From NCBI GenBank assembly GCA_934655875.1, contig CAKUHB010000027.1, forward strand, positions 1 to 39,065: a DNA stretch of 39,065 nt. The letters run 5' to 3'. Below are positions 30,011-38,637 of the stretch, piece by piece; within the stretch, counting starts at the first letter, position 1, and every line of letters starts with the position of its first letter. A program made the position numbers and the translations under genes. The notes beneath the pieces are model-generated. The model was not told the DNA's origin. It saw nothing but the letters and a program-made list of their open reading frames with translations, and made no database searches. The stretch is from an uncultured Oscillospiraceae bacterium (GTDB lineage: Bacteria > Bacillota > Clostridia > Oscillospirales > Oscillospiraceae).

Positions 30011-31545
30011 TGGAAACCGTACTGATCCTCGATTTCGGCGCCCAGTACAGCCAGCTCATCGCACGCCGCGTGCGTGAGCAGAACGTCTATTGCGAGGTTA
30101 AGCCCTATTCCATCTCCCCTGACGAGATCCGGAAGATCGCCCCGATCGGCATTATTCTGTCCGGCGGCCCGCAGAGCGTCTATGAATCTGTTTCCCTGCG
30201 CGTGGATCCTTCGCTCTTTGCACTGGGGATCCCCGTTCTTGGCATCTGCTATGGATGCCAGCTCATGGCATATTCGCTGGGCGGCACTGTTGCAGCAGCG
30301 ACGGAAGCGACCGCCCGCGAATATGGCAAGACGCAGACCGAGTTTGACCCGGACTGTGCAATTTTCCACGGTCTTCCGTCCACCTCTGTGACGTGGATGA
30401 GCCATGGCGACTATATTTCCGCGGTTCCGGCCGGCTTCACCGTCACTGCAAAGACTGCGGTCTGCCCGACGGCGGCCATGGCCTGCCCGGAGAAAAAGCT
30501 CTACGGCGTGCAGTTCCATCCGGAGGTTCAGCACACCGTTCAGGGCAGCGAGATCCTGCACCGCTTCCTCTATTCCGTCTGCGGCGCTTCCGGCGACTGG
30601 ACCATGGCGGACTATCGCCAGACGGCGATCCGCTCGATCCGTGAAAAGGTCGGCTCCGGCCGCGCGCTGCTGGCGCTGTCCGGCGGTGTCGATTCTTCGG
30701 TCGCAGCTGCGCTGATGGCGGAAGCGATCGGCAGCCAGCTGACCTGTGTCTTTGTGGATCACGGTCTCATGCGCAAAAACGAAGGCGACGAGGTGGAAGC
30801 AGCCTTCGGCAAGTGGGATATCAATTTCATCCGCGTGAACGCGGAGGATCGGTTCCTGTCCAAGCTCGCCGGTGTTTCCGACCCGGAGACCAAGCGCAAG
30901 ATCATCGGCGAAGAGTTCATCCGCGTCTTCGAAGCGGAAGCGAAAAAGATCGGCGCCGTCGATTATCTGGTTCAGGGCACGATCTATCCGGACGTCATCG
31001 AGTCCGGTCTCGGCAAGTCCGCAGTCATCAAGAGCCATCACAATGTCGGCGGCCTTCCGGATTATGTCGACTTCAAGGAGATCATCGAGCCGCTGCGCAT
31101 GCTGTTCAAGGACGAAGTGCGTCAGCTTGGCCGCGAGCTGGAGCTGCCGGAATATCTGGTCATGCGCCAGCCCTTCCCCGGCCCTGGTCTTGCCATCCGC
31201 GTCATCGGCGATATCACCAAGGAAAAGCTCGATACGCTGCGCGACGCAGACTTCATCTTCCGCGACGAGATCGCCAAGGCCGGTCTTGACCGCAGTCTCA
31301 GCCAGTATTTTGCCGTTCTGACCTCCATGCGCTCTGTCGGCGTCATGGGCGACGGCCGGACGTATGACTACACGCTGGCGCTGCGCGCCGTCAATACCAG
31401 CGACTTCATGACCGCCGACTGGTCCCGCATCCCCTACGACGTCCTCGACCGCATCTCCGTCCGCATCGTCAACGAAGTCCGCGGCATCAATCGTATCTGC
31501 TACGACATCACCAGCAAACCCCCCGCTACGATTGAGTGGGAATGA
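30010..31545 (+). CDS. guaA: GMP synthase (glutamine-hydrolysing)
   Basis: A 511-residue amidotransferase that makes GMP from XMP, ATP and glutamine. The N-terminal class I glutaminase domain has the nucleophile Cys in GICYGCQ (around residues 78-84) and the His-Glu dyad in QFHPEV. The ATP-pyrophosphatase domain has the P-loop LSGGVDSSV and FVDHGLMRKNE. The C-terminal dimer domain has PGPGLAIRVIG and ends IEWE as in GuaA. Length is the family's norm. The start overlaps the xpt stop. Together with xpt, it puts two routes to GMP from xanthine under one switch. Confidence 0.97.
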   Translation: METVLILDFGAQYSQLIARRVREQNVYCEVKPYSISPDEIRKIAPIGIILSGGPQSVYESVSLRVDPSLFALGIPVLGICYGCQLMAYSLGGTVAAATEATAREYGKTQTEFDPDCAIFHGLPSTSVTWMSHGDYISAVPAGFTVTAKTAVCPTAAMACPEKKLYGVQFHPEVQHTVQGSEILHRFLYSVCGASGDWTMADYRQTAIRSIREKVGSGRALLALSGGVDSSVAAALMAEAIGSQLTCVFVDHGLMRKNEGDEVEAAFGKWDINFIRVNAEDRFLSKLAGVSDPETKRKIIGEEFIRVFEAEAKKIGAVDYLVQGTIYPDVIESGLGKSAVIKSHHNVGGLPDYVDFKEIIEPLRMLFKDEVRQLGRELELPEYLVMRQPFPGPGLAIRVIGDITKEKLDTLRDADFIFRDEIAKAGLDRSLSQYFAVLTSMRSVGVMGDGRTYDYTLALRAVNTSDFMTADWSRIPYDVLDRISVRIVNEVRGINRICYDITSKPPATIEWE

Positions 31546-31641
31546 TTTCATAGCTTGAAAAAGGCCCAAAAACACTGGACTTTTTAAGCCTTGATGCCTC
31601 TCACGGCAACGATTTGGCAACAGAATTTCATTATTCACAAG

Positions 31642-31684
31642 AAAAGAGCTATCTGATTTCAAATGAAGTCAGGTAGCTCTTTTT
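31642..31684. terminator. terminator between guaA and the YcxB-like gene
   Basis: A ~19-bp stem with G-U pairs (AAAAGAGCTATCTGATTTC at 31642-31660 with 31665-31684), a 4-nt loop AAAT, and T runs on the plus strand. The A-rich left flank makes it usable from the minus strand too. A weaker A/T-rich hairpin lies at ~31558-31586, just after guaA. Confidence 0.82.
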
Positions 31685-31748
31685 ATGTTTCGTAGAAGCA
31701 CAATGTGCTTCTTGCGCTGAATTAAGATTCGGGGAACAACATAACATC

Positions 31749-32294
31749 TTAAACGCTCCGGCGCAGAAATGACGGCAGATGAAACCCGAGCACGCCAACC
31801 TGCCATTTCCATGCCAAGCCAGTCTTTCGTTCCAGAAAGGATCGGAACTCATTGGCTTTTCCATCCGGCAATGCCGAGCACGCAATACACAAAAACCTTT
31901 GCTGTGCTGTCAGCAGATACAAATACCGTCGCGTACGTACCAATCGAGTAACCTGATCGTATGCGACCCGCTGCGTGCCAATTCCGCTCACAGTAAAGTG
32001 ATCATCAAAGAAGCAGTAACGGAGCAGCGGGGACTTCCCTCCGAGCGCTTGCGTTGTCTTTTTCACCTGAGATTGCACCGGATATTGTACGGACGTGAAC
32101 AACCAGCATCCTAGCGCAAGGGCAAGAATCTTGATTGTGTCCGCTGCATGAAGCGCGAAAGACGCATAGATTGCGGCAACTGCAAGACACAAAAGAACCA
32201 GTCGGAACCGGCGATGCAGCAGATTCATCTGTGTGCTTGCGATCGCTCGAATAACATTTCTGTCAAATCTGAACTGCACATCATAGTTCGTCAT
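31749..32294 (-). CDS. YcxB-like membrane protein
   Basis: A 181-residue protein resembling the YcxB-like family of small membrane proteins. Two adjacent hydrophobic helices near residues 30-66 (LVLLCLAVAAIYASFAL, then IKILALALGCWLF) follow an amphipathic start, and a C-terminal soluble beta domain follows them (FFDDHFTVSGIGTQRVAYDQ, then VTRLVRTRRYLYLLTAQQRF and LCI), typical of the family, with Phe-Leu-Glu-Arg at the end. ATG 32294 is used because GGGAGG (32301-32306) is 6 nt upstream; the ATG two codons before it abuts the site. Function unknown. It lies just downstream of the rpiR gene (24 nt), so it could be co-transcribed. Confidence 0.74.
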   Translation of the reverse strand: MTNYDVQFRFDRNVIRAIASTQMNLLHRRFRLVLLCLAVAAIYASFALHAADTIKILALALGCWLFTSVQYPVQSQVKKTTQALGGKSPLLRYCFFDDHFTVSGIGTQRVAYDQVTRLVRTRRYLYLLTAQQRFLCIACSALPDGKANEFRSFLERKTGLAWKWQVGVLGFHLPSFLRRSV

Positions 32295-32318
32295 GATCAT
32301 CCCTCCGTTAAATTTTAA

Positions 32319-33170
32319 TCAGTCGATGCCCATATAGAACTTTGTAACCATTGTCTCCATCTTTTCTGCCAGCTGCTCCTGTAGGGAATAGTCTGTAATT
32401 GCAGCAGTCTCAGCAGAAATATAGTCGATTGCGAACATGACCGGCGTAAGAGAATCCCGAACAGAAAGTCCCGTCAGTTGACAAGGAATAAATAAATCTG
32501 CCTTTTCCTGAATGGAATCATATGCCGGAGATGTAAACACAATAATCCGAACGTTGCGTGAGCGGAGTACCGGAAGCAGTTTCAAAAGCAGAAACTCATA
32601 ACGTGGAAATAGGAACGTGACAAACACGTCTCCCTCGCCCAGAGAAAGAAACTCGTCTGCATAGATCCCGCCGACGCCAGACAACTGTACGACGTTTTCG
32701 TGAATCATATGGAGCGTAGACACCAGATATTTTGCAACGCTCTCCATTGAACAGGTTCCAAAAACAAAGATCCTGCGCGCACCAGACAGCATCTGCGCTG
32801 CTTTGTGGCCGCAATTGCTCGACGCCATACAGGCCGCCGTAGCATAGACGTTCCGCATCGTATTCTCGATATGGCTTTGCAGCAGCGCAGACTGAGCATG
32901 CTTCAGCTTGTTCTTCTGTAGCCGTTGCGGAACTGTATCTTTCTCGAGTATTTCCTTTCGCAGCGTCTGAATAAACTCGGAATATCCACTGAATCCAAGC
33001 GCGCGGGCAAATCGAATAATCGAAGTCGTACTGCTTCCGATCTCCGCGGCAAGGTTCTCCAACGTCATAAAAATCAGCGCCGAAGAATTTCTTAGAATGT
33101 AGTCAGATATACGGCGCTGAATACCGGTAAAAGAGTCATATTTGGCCTGAATTTGACTGATAATGCTCAA
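32319..33170 (-). CDS. RpiR/MurR-family transcriptional regulator
   Basis: A 283-residue regulator. The N-terminal ~75 residues are an RpiR helix-turn-helix: TGIQRRISDYILRNSSALIF, then MTLENLAAEIGSSTTSIIRF and ARALGFSGYSEF. The C-terminal ~160 residues form a SIS sugar-phosphate-binding fold (ARRIFVFGTCSMESVAKYL). The gene starts at TTG (33168-33170) with GGAGG 8 nt upstream; no ATG fits, since the next one would remove part of the DNA-binding domain. Its own promoter has an 18-bp palindrome just after the -10 box, so it is probably autorepressed. The same palindrome lies before the racemase operon. RpiR regulators usually sense sugar phosphates; here the effector may be an unrelated carboxylate. 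Role inferred from context. Confidence 0.9.
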   Translation of the reverse strand: MSIISQIQAKYDSFTGIQRRISDYILRNSSALIFMTLENLAAEIGSSTTSIIRFARALGFSGYSEFIQTLRKEILEKDTVPQRLQKNKLKHAQSALLQSHIENTMRNVYATAACMASSNCGHKAAQMLSGARRIFVFGTCSMESVAKYLVSTLHMIHENVVQLSGVGGIYADEFLSLGEGDVFVTFLFPRYEFLLLKLLPVLRSRNVRIIVFTSPAYDSIQEKADLFIPCQLTGLSVRDSLTPVMFAIDYISAETAAITDYSLQEQLAEKMETMVTKFYMGID

Positions 33171-33200
33171 CAGGGTGTCCTCCGTTCACATGGCATCTAT

Positions 33201-33305
33201 GGAAAGTACCGGAATGTACATTTCAGTACATATAATAGGAAAGTAAGAAAGAAAAGTCAAGAAGAATGTTAAAGGCGTAGAACTGTACATTTCCGGTAAC
33301 TTTCC
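33201..33305. repeat. inverted repeat flanking the rpiR promoter
   Basis: The left arm GGAAAGTACCGGAATGTACA (33201-33220) is the reverse complement, with two single-base gaps, of the right arm at 33284-33305. The arms stand 63 bp apart and bracket the -35 and -10 boxes. The left arm includes half of the 18-bp operator. This could be a paired operator for DNA looping. Confidence 0.75.
33214..33260 (-). promoter_or_regulatory. rpiR promoter with 18-bp operator
   Basis: On the minus strand, TTGACT (33255-33260) and TATTAT (33232-33237) are 17 nt apart. Directly downstream, over the start site, lies the perfect palindrome ATGTACATTTCAGTACAT (33214-33231). It matches the palindrome before the racemase operon at 15 of 18 positions. 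Confidence 0.78.
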
Positions 33306-33327
33306 ATGACGCAGTGAGCGGAAGTCT

Positions 33328-34614
33328 TCAGCTTCCGAAGTGCAGGATCGTCGGCAGCCAAGTGGACAGTCCGGGGAAAAACACAAGCAAGAAGCAAAGC
33401 AGTAGCAGCGGGATAAACCACGGCAACATGGACTTGATCATCCGTTCCATGGAGATATCTGCGACACGTGCTGTGACGTACAAAACATTTCCGACCGGCG
33501 GTGTCACGTTGCCGACGCAAAGTGTATAAACAACGAGCATCGCAAACTGCAGCGGCGGAATCCCAAGATCTGTTACAAGCGGCTTAATAATTGGTACGAG
33601 AATCAGAATTGCAGCCGACGGCGTCAGGAAACAGCCGACAATCAGGAAGAACGCAACCAAGAGCAGCATGATAATAGTCGAATTATCCGACAGCGAAATC
33701 AACCACGAGCAGACATCCTGCGGAATCATTTCACGCGTCAGAATCCAGCCGAACACTGTCACTGTGCCCATGATCAGCATAAGGATAGCCGTATTTTCAA
33801 CGGTGTCCCACATGATGTTCTTAATGTCCTGCCAACGGAGCTCCCGATAGACAAAGAAACCGATAATTGCACCGTACAGAACGGTAACAGATGCAGCCTC
33901 TGTCGGAGTAAAAAAGCCGGAGAACGATCCACCGATAATCAAAATCGGTGCAAACAGCGCAGGAATGGCTTTCCAAAGCTTGGTGAGGACTGTCTTTGCA
34001 TTCGCACGCGGCTCAAAATAACCGTACTTTTTGCCGAGATAGTAGCACAGCGCCATCTGCGCCGCACCCATGATCAGCCCCGGAATCAGGCCGGCAGCAA
34101 ACAGTGCGCCGGTGGAAATACCGGCCTGCACTGCATAAACGACAGCAGGGATGCTGGGCGGGATGATAGGGCCAATGCAGGCAGAAGCGGCTGTAACGGC
34201 AGCCGAGAAGCCGACGTCATACCCGGCCTTTTTCATCGCGTCGATCTCGACCTTGCCAAGACCGGCGGCGTCTGCCGTGCCGGAACCGGACATCCCGGCA
34301 AAGATGACGGAAGCCAGAACGTTGACTTGCCCAAGGCCACCGGGAATATGGCCAATGATCGCTTGGCAGAAGCTGAAGATACGCTCTGTTACGCCGCCGA
34401 AATTCATGATATTGCCGGCCAGAATGAACATGGGGACAGCCAGCATGGAATACTGATTGATGCCGCTGCACATCATCTGCGTAATCACGGAAAGGCTGAT
34501 GTTGCCACCGTTAAGCACAAGGTACAGCAGGGATGCAGCTAATGCCGCACCGCTGATGGAGAAGCCGAGCAGACAAATCACGATGAAAAAGACGCACATA
34601 ATCAATCCGTACAT
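33328..34614 (-). CDS. dctM: TRAP transporter large permease subunit DctM
   Basis: A 428-residue membrane protein with about 12 helices, the ion-coupled translocation subunit of a TRAP importer. It starts MYGLIMCVFFIVICLLGFSI; landmarks are GGVTERIF, VIFAGMSGSGTADAAGLGKV (the TRAP-family GxSGsg..D motif) and ASACIGPIIPPSIPAVVY. Na+-coupled import of small carboxylates or sialic acid-like compounds is usual for the family. ATG 34614 has GGAGG before it and overlaps dctQ by 13 nt. It follows dctP and dctQ in the usual operon order. Substrate not told by this subunit. Confidence 0.94.
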   Translation of the reverse strand: MYGLIMCVFFIVICLLGFSISGAALAASLLYLVLNGGNISLSVITQMMCSGINQYSMLAVPMFILAGNIMNFGGVTERIFSFCQAIIGHIPGGLGQVNVLASVIFAGMSGSGTADAAGLGKVEIDAMKKAGYDVGFSAAVTAASACIGPIIPPSIPAVVYAVQAGISTGALFAAGLIPGLIMGAAQMALCYYLGKKYGYFEPRANAKTVLTKLWKAIPALFAPILIIGGSFSGFFTPTEAASVTVLYGAIIGFFVYRELRWQDIKNIMWDTVENTAILMLIMGTVTVFGWILTREMIPQDVCSWLISLSDNSTIIMLLLVAFFLIVGCFLTPSAAILILVPIIKPLVTDLGIPPLQFAMLVVYTLCVGNVTPPVGNVLYVTARVADISMERMIKSMLPWFIPLLLLCFLLVFFPGLSTWLPTILHFGS

Positions 34615-35177
34615 GTCGTATCCTCCTCATCTTCAGAAACAAAGGTATTCCCTGCGCCATGGAAGTCCGCAGCATGATCCAGCGCCGTTTCGACCTTCAT
34701 GGGTCTGGTGAACGAAACAATCAGTCGGTAAATGCCGAAGCATGTAACAAATGCCCCCAACACCACATACGGAAAATAGACAAAGCAGCCGCGGGACCAC
34801 ATAAGGGACGACGTCGGTGTCTTCCATTCCTTGATTGCAAGCTTGAACCCCCAGATGGCAACAACGGCGAATACGCTCGTCTCCACCAAGTAAAAAATAC
34901 GGTTGACCCACAGCCGGACAATCGGCCTAAAGCGGTCATAGAGCATGGTAATGCGGATATCGCGGTTTGTAATAAAGACGATCATCATACCGAGTACGAC
35001 AACCCAGTTCAGAACCAGCAGTTCAAATTCGTTGGCCCAGTAGAAAGCCGTGCCATCCATCGCATCGATGCTCTTTGCAAGCAGACGCCAGAGAACTGCA
35101 GCAATTGAAACGGCTGTCAAAATGATCATCAAAAGGCACGAAAGTGTTTTGATCACCTCTTGGATTTTCTTTGACAT
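34602..35177 (-). CDS. dctQ: TRAP transporter small permease subunit DctQ
   Basis: A 191-residue membrane protein with four helices and the length expected for DctQ; it pairs with DctM. It begins MSKKIQEVIKTLSCLLMIIL, followed by a WANEFELLVLNWVVVLGMMIV segment typical of DctQ (family reads 'f.sryv.nps..wseelar' loosely here). ATG 35177 has GGAGAG upstream; the longer open frame from 35243 runs into a hairpin. It overlaps the dctM start by 13 nt. The C-terminal ~35 residues are polar and acidic. Confidence 0.88.
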   Translation of the reverse strand: MSKKIQEVIKTLSCLLMIILTAVSIAAVLWRLLAKSIDAMDGTAFYWANEFELLVLNWVVVLGMMIVFITNRDIRITMLYDRFRPIVRLWVNRIFYLVETSVFAVVAIWGFKLAIKEWKTPTSSLMWSRGCFVYFPYVVLGAFVTCFGIYRLIVSFTRPMKVETALDHAADFHGAGNTFVSEDEEDTTCTD

Positions 35178-35227
35178 GTTTTTCTCTCCTCTTACAGTAT
35201 AAACCTGCGAAAGTCCTTCTTTTGGCA

Positions 35228-35261
35228 GCTGCCGCAACGGCAAACTCGTCGCCGCGGCAGC
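35228..35261 (-). terminator. intercistronic hairpin between dctP and dctQ
   Basis: An 8-bp GC-rich stem (GCTGCCGC at 35228-35235 with GCGGCAGC at 35254-35261), a bulge, and a further 3-bp GGC/GCC stem. No T run follows. Like the hairpin after the ABC binding-protein gene, it may raise binding-protein mRNA stability. Confidence 0.6.
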
Positions 35262-35273
35262 CGTGCTAGGTTT

Positions 35274-36290
35274 TTACTGTCTGGTTTTTTCGCAGATTTC
35301 TACACAGCACGGATCCCAGTCCGCGCTCAGCTCGTCGATCCCTGCCATAATTGCATTCTTGATTGATGCAATGTCGATCTCGTCAGCTCTGATCGCAGTC
35401 ATTCCGTTTTCAGTCAGCCACTGCCAGGTCTTTTCGGATTCTTCGTGAACCATATCGTTGGCTGTTTTTGCATAATATGCACAGGCTTCATCCAGAACGG
35501 TTTTTTGATGGTCTGACAAGCCATTGTAAATATCGCCGTTAATAAAGATCCAACGCATACCATAGTTATGGTCGGTCTCCATGATGTAGCTCTGTACCTC
35601 ATTGAGCGCATAGCCCTTGATAAAGTCGACCGGATTTTCCTGGCCGGATACAAGCTTCTGATTTAATGACAGATATAGCTCGCCTGCGCTGATGGCCGTC
35701 GGAACAGCGCCGGTCAGCTTCCATGCAGCAACCTGAACGGCTACGTCAGGAACACGGAGATTGACATTTTTCAGATCATCAACAGAGTAAACCGGCTTAT
35801 CCATTGTCAGCTCACGCGCGCCGCGGTCGTAATAGCTGAGCACCTTCAAATTTTCACGTTCCAGGCACAGATCCATAATCGTCTTGCCGCTGTCGCCCAT
35901 CGGACTTTGTAGGTAGGCATCAAGATGTTCATAGGAGTCAAACATATACGGCACTCGCAGAATGGTGGCGTATTCCGGTGCAGCATTGACGGCTGCAATC
36001 TCACCAACGGCAATCATTTCCGTCGTTCCCATCTTGCATTGCTCTGTCATCTCCGTCTCAGAGCCGAGCTGCCCACCGGGGAACAGATTGACAACAATGC
36101 TCCCGCCAGACTTTTCTTCTACATATTTCTTAAACTCCTGTGCAGCCAGATCTTCAACCGATCCACTTTCCGGAAGATAGGCCAGACGAAGCGTTACTGT
36201 TTCTTCTTCTTTTTCGCCGCACGCGGTAAGCGACAGAACCAGGATAAGGGCGAGGAGAAGAACCACGATAACTTTGCTATTCTTTTTCAT
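35274..36290 (-). CDS. dctP: TRAP transporter substrate-binding lipoprotein DctP
   Basis: A 338-residue binding lipoprotein: signal peptide with lipobox LTAC, Cys24, then the DctP fold (TVTLRLAYLPESGSVEDLAA, then FPGGQLGSETEMTEQCKMGT). The substrate-carboxylate Arg region is in NLRVPDVAVQVAAW, where most DctP proteins have the conserved Arg of an LRvp motif. That motif indicates a ligand with a carboxylate. The protein is anchored outside the cell. The usual order is kept: dctP first, then Q and M. It lies 64 nt downstream of the DUF4392 gene. Confidence 0.93.
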   Translation of the reverse strand: MKKNSKVIVVLLLALILVLSLTACGEKEEETVTLRLAYLPESGSVEDLAAQEFKKYVEEKSGGSIVVNLFPGGQLGSETEMTEQCKMGTTEMIAVGEIAAVNAAPEYATILRVPYMFDSYEHLDAYLQSPMGDSGKTIMDLCLERENLKVLSYYDRGARELTMDKPVYSVDDLKNVNLRVPDVAVQVAAWKLTGAVPTAISAGELYLSLNQKLVSGQENPVDFIKGYALNEVQSYIMETDHNYGMRWIFINGDIYNGLSDHQKTVLDEACAYYAKTANDMVHEESEKTWQWLTENGMTAIRADEIDIASIKNAIMAGIDELSADWDPCCVEICEKTRQ

Positions 36291-36354
36291 AGTCGTATTT
36301 CCCTTTCTTATTTGATTTCTGTGTTCGGGGTTGCGCGCAGGGTGCGTGAATATG

Positions 36355-37410
36355 TTATTTCTTTTCCCAAAGTGCAGAGTTGCTGTTCAAGAAGCTTCTT
36401 GCGATTTGCGCCAGCTGTTCAGCAATCGACAGATGCACCAGCTTGTCCATTCCGTCTACACGGGTTGTCACTTCACCGGTCGGGCTGTCAATGAAACCGG
36501 CCGCCGCGGTACCTTCCAGTGCACGCTCATGCACATCATAGGTTGCAATAGCATCTTGCTTGCCAGTTGCAATTGCAAGTGCCGCTGCCAACGCAGACGC
36601 GCCCCAGTTGGATACAGTAGAAGAAATCAGCACATCACACTTCGTCTCCGGGATGATCCCGCCGCCACAGCCGCAGCAGCACACATCTCCATGCGGCAGC
36701 CATTTGTAAAGATCGTCATGAATATTGCCCATTCCAACCTCATTGCCGCCGTCGCCGATACCGATGGTCACCGGCCGGCCCTGGCGCTCATAGCCAGCCT
36801 TGAACAGCAGGTCAGAGCGGCAATGTCCATAGCTGATGTCCTTGCCCTGAGAATTGTGTGTAATGCCATATTCATTGGGGCCGCCTCTCTCGCAGCTGAT
36901 CACCGCAGCTGGAGTATATCTGTCAAGCAACTCCTGCGCTTCCTTCTTTGCTGTCTCTGCATCCTCGCTCATTGTAACGATCGCGTAGGCACGAGTCGGA
37001 CGCTTGCTGGGTGCACAGGCACCCTGAACAGTTTCGATTGGGATTCGGCTGTATCCCACATAGCGCATAACTGTAGTCAGCGGTTCGACCATAGATTTGT
37101 CGGCGACAATCACAGGCGTAATGCCCAGTGTGCGCTGCATGGTATAGATCAAAGCTGCAATGCCGACCGGACCGTCGCTTTCAGCGATTTCAGGTGTAAA
37201 TGCAGAGCGCACCAGCAGGCCGGTCAGGAAGAAAACCACATCACCCGGCTTCGTCTCGTCGATCAGTGCCTTTGCCGCAGCATACGTTAAAGGCTTATCT
37301 CCGGTCAGTTCGCGCGCGGCACGATAGAGCTTGTCAATGGCATCACGGAGGTTTAGATCCAGCGTCATGACCTTATCCAGCATCTCATAGGGCTTATAAT
37401 TGTGTTCCAT
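36355..37410 (-). CDS. DUF4392 protein, D-glutamate cyclase family
   Basis: A 351-residue cytoplasmic enzyme of the DUF4392 family, related to the C-terminal part of mammalian D-glutamate cyclase. That enzyme interconverts D-glutamate and 5-oxo-D-proline. Motifs: GDVVFFLTGLLVRSAF (56-71), SCERGGPNEYG (172-182), the highly conserved IGIGDGGNEVGMGNI (216-230), and CCCGCGGGIIPETKCDVLIS (244-263). The Cys stretch is unusual. The gene has GGAGG ahead of ATG 37410, lies 27 nt after the racemase-like gene and before dctP, so it belongs to that operon. That context and the family point to metabolism of D-glutamate or 5-oxo-D-proline; the exact reaction is an inference. Confidence 0.85.
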   Translation of the reverse strand: MEHNYKPYEMLDKVMTLDLNLRDAIDKLYRAARELTGDKPLTYAAAKALIDETKPGDVVFFLTGLLVRSAFTPEIAESDGPVGIAALIYTMQRTLGITPVIVADKSMVEPLTTVMRYVGYSRIPIETVQGACAPSKRPTRAYAIVTMSEDAETAKKEAQELLDRYTPAAVISCERGGPNEYGITHNSQGKDISYGHCRSDLLFKAGYERQGRPVTIGIGDGGNEVGMGNIHDDLYKWLPHGDVCCCGCGGGIIPETKCDVLISSTVSNWGASALAAALAIATGKQDAIATYDVHERALEGTAAAGFIDSPTGEVTTRVDGMDKLVHLSIAEQLAQIARSFLNSNSALWEKK

Positions 37411-37437
37411 CGTTATCCTCCTCTCTGACGACCGGGC

Positions 37438-38637
37438 TCAAAGCTTCGTCACATTATGTCCAATTGCAATACTGACAGCCTTTCCATTTTCGAAGTAAAC
37501 ACGCGGAATGCTGGGGTTGATGCCAGTCAGCCACTCGCTCAAATTGCGATCCCACAGCTTGGAAACTTCCTTGTACGTGATCTCCTCATTGCCCTGTTTG
37601 CCGAAGATCACAACTTCGTCGCCTAGCTCCACCTCGGGCATCTCGCTGAGGTTGAGGATCGTATGCTCCAGAGATTCGCTGCTGCCAACTGGAACACGCT
37701 TGCCGCGGATCAGCACACTTCCGCTGCTGTTTTTATGATCGACGCCATCGTACAGGCCGCACGGCATGATACCGATGTGAAGCGGTGCATCCAGAATGAC
37801 ATTCTTGAAATTGGGGCCAAATTTGCCGCCGATGACATCCTTGGTCAGAATCACGCGGCTCTTCCATGCGGTCATCGCCTGCATCAGCTTCGGATGCTCC
37901 TCGCGCGGATCGAGCGGGGAATAGCCCCAGATGGCTCTACCCGGGCAGATGCCCTGATGCCGGATCTGCGGCATGGCAATCGATGCTGCTGTGTTTGCAA
38001 TCTGTACAAACGGTGGCTGAATGCCATCCGCTGCCAGCTTGTCAAGCATCTTGCTGAAGCGGTCGTTCTGCCAGCGCGTATAGTCGTTGCAGCCCTGATC
38101 CTCCCACTTCGTATCGCAAAGATGCGTATAAATCCCCTCAAGCTTCAGCCCCGGCATAGCAGCAACAGACTTGATCATGGGAACAGCTTCTTCAACATTG
38201 ATGCCCAGACGGCCACGGCCACATTCCACCTTGATAAAGACAGGATAGTCCTTTTTACCCGCAGCAAGCGCCGCTTCACTGACAGCCTTCCCTTGGAACT
38301 CATACATAACCGTCGGAATGAGATCCCACTTTACATAGATATCCGCTACATCAACGAGTGTGTTGCTTGCAAAAATCAGCAGAGGTGTCTTGATGCCATA
38401 TTTGCGGAGCGCAATGCCTTCTTCTACGGAGCCAATCCCCATGTAATCAGCTCCACACTGTTCCAGGACACGGCCACATTCCAGAATACCATGACCGTAA
38501 GCGTTGGACTTGACGGCAGGCATAATCTTAATGTCTGGCCCAACCATTTCACGGAGTTTGCCAAAGTTGTTCTTAATAGCATCCAGATTGACTTCCACCC
38601 AGTTTGCTCGCGTTAATTTCTTGATGTATTCTTCCAT
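37438..38637 (-). CDS. alanine racemase-like fold-III PLP enzyme (divergent)
   Basis: A 399-residue fold-III PLP enzyme of the alanine racemase family. Lys43 in AVKSNAYGHG is the expected PLP lysine. The barrel has VECGRGRLGI and LEGIYTHLC, and the phosphate-binding NTAASIAMP segment is present. The C-terminal beta domain matches in general (RGKRVPVGSSESLEHTILNL, then GDEVVIFG). In true alanine racemases the second catalytic base is the Tyr of a GYxDG motif; here it reads GLYDG (294-298), so Tyr is shifted one place, and the MDQ-type motif reads SLEHT. A different substrate is likely. ATG 38637 follows AAAGGAGA by 9 nt. It is the first gene of the racemase-DUF4392-dctPQM operon. Confidence 0.85.
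   Translation of the reverse strand: MEEYIKKLTRANWVEVNLDAIKNNFGKLREMVGPDIKIMPAVKSNAYGHGILECGRVLEQCGADYMGIGSVEEGIALRKYGIKTPLLIFASNTLVDVADIYVKWDLIPTVMYEFQGKAVSEAALAAGKKDYPVFIKVECGRGRLGINVEEAVPMIKSVAAMPGLKLEGIYTHLCDTKWEDQGCNDYTRWQNDRFSKMLDKLAADGIQPPFVQIANTAASIAMPQIRHQGICPGRAIWGYSPLDPREEHPKLMQAMTAWKSRVILTKDVIGGKFGPNFKNVILDAPLHIGIMPCGLYDGVDHKNSSGSVLIRGKRVPVGSSESLEHTILNLSEMPEVELGDEVVIFGKQGNEEITYKEVSKLWDRNLSEWLTGINPSIPRVYFENGKAVSIAIGHNVTKL

Noticed and set aside
29851..31662. A 603-codon open frame on the minus strand opposite guaA.
   Set aside because: It overlaps a certain GMP synthase gene, has no start signal, and contains repetitive Asp/Ala/Arg composition typical of an antisense shadow.
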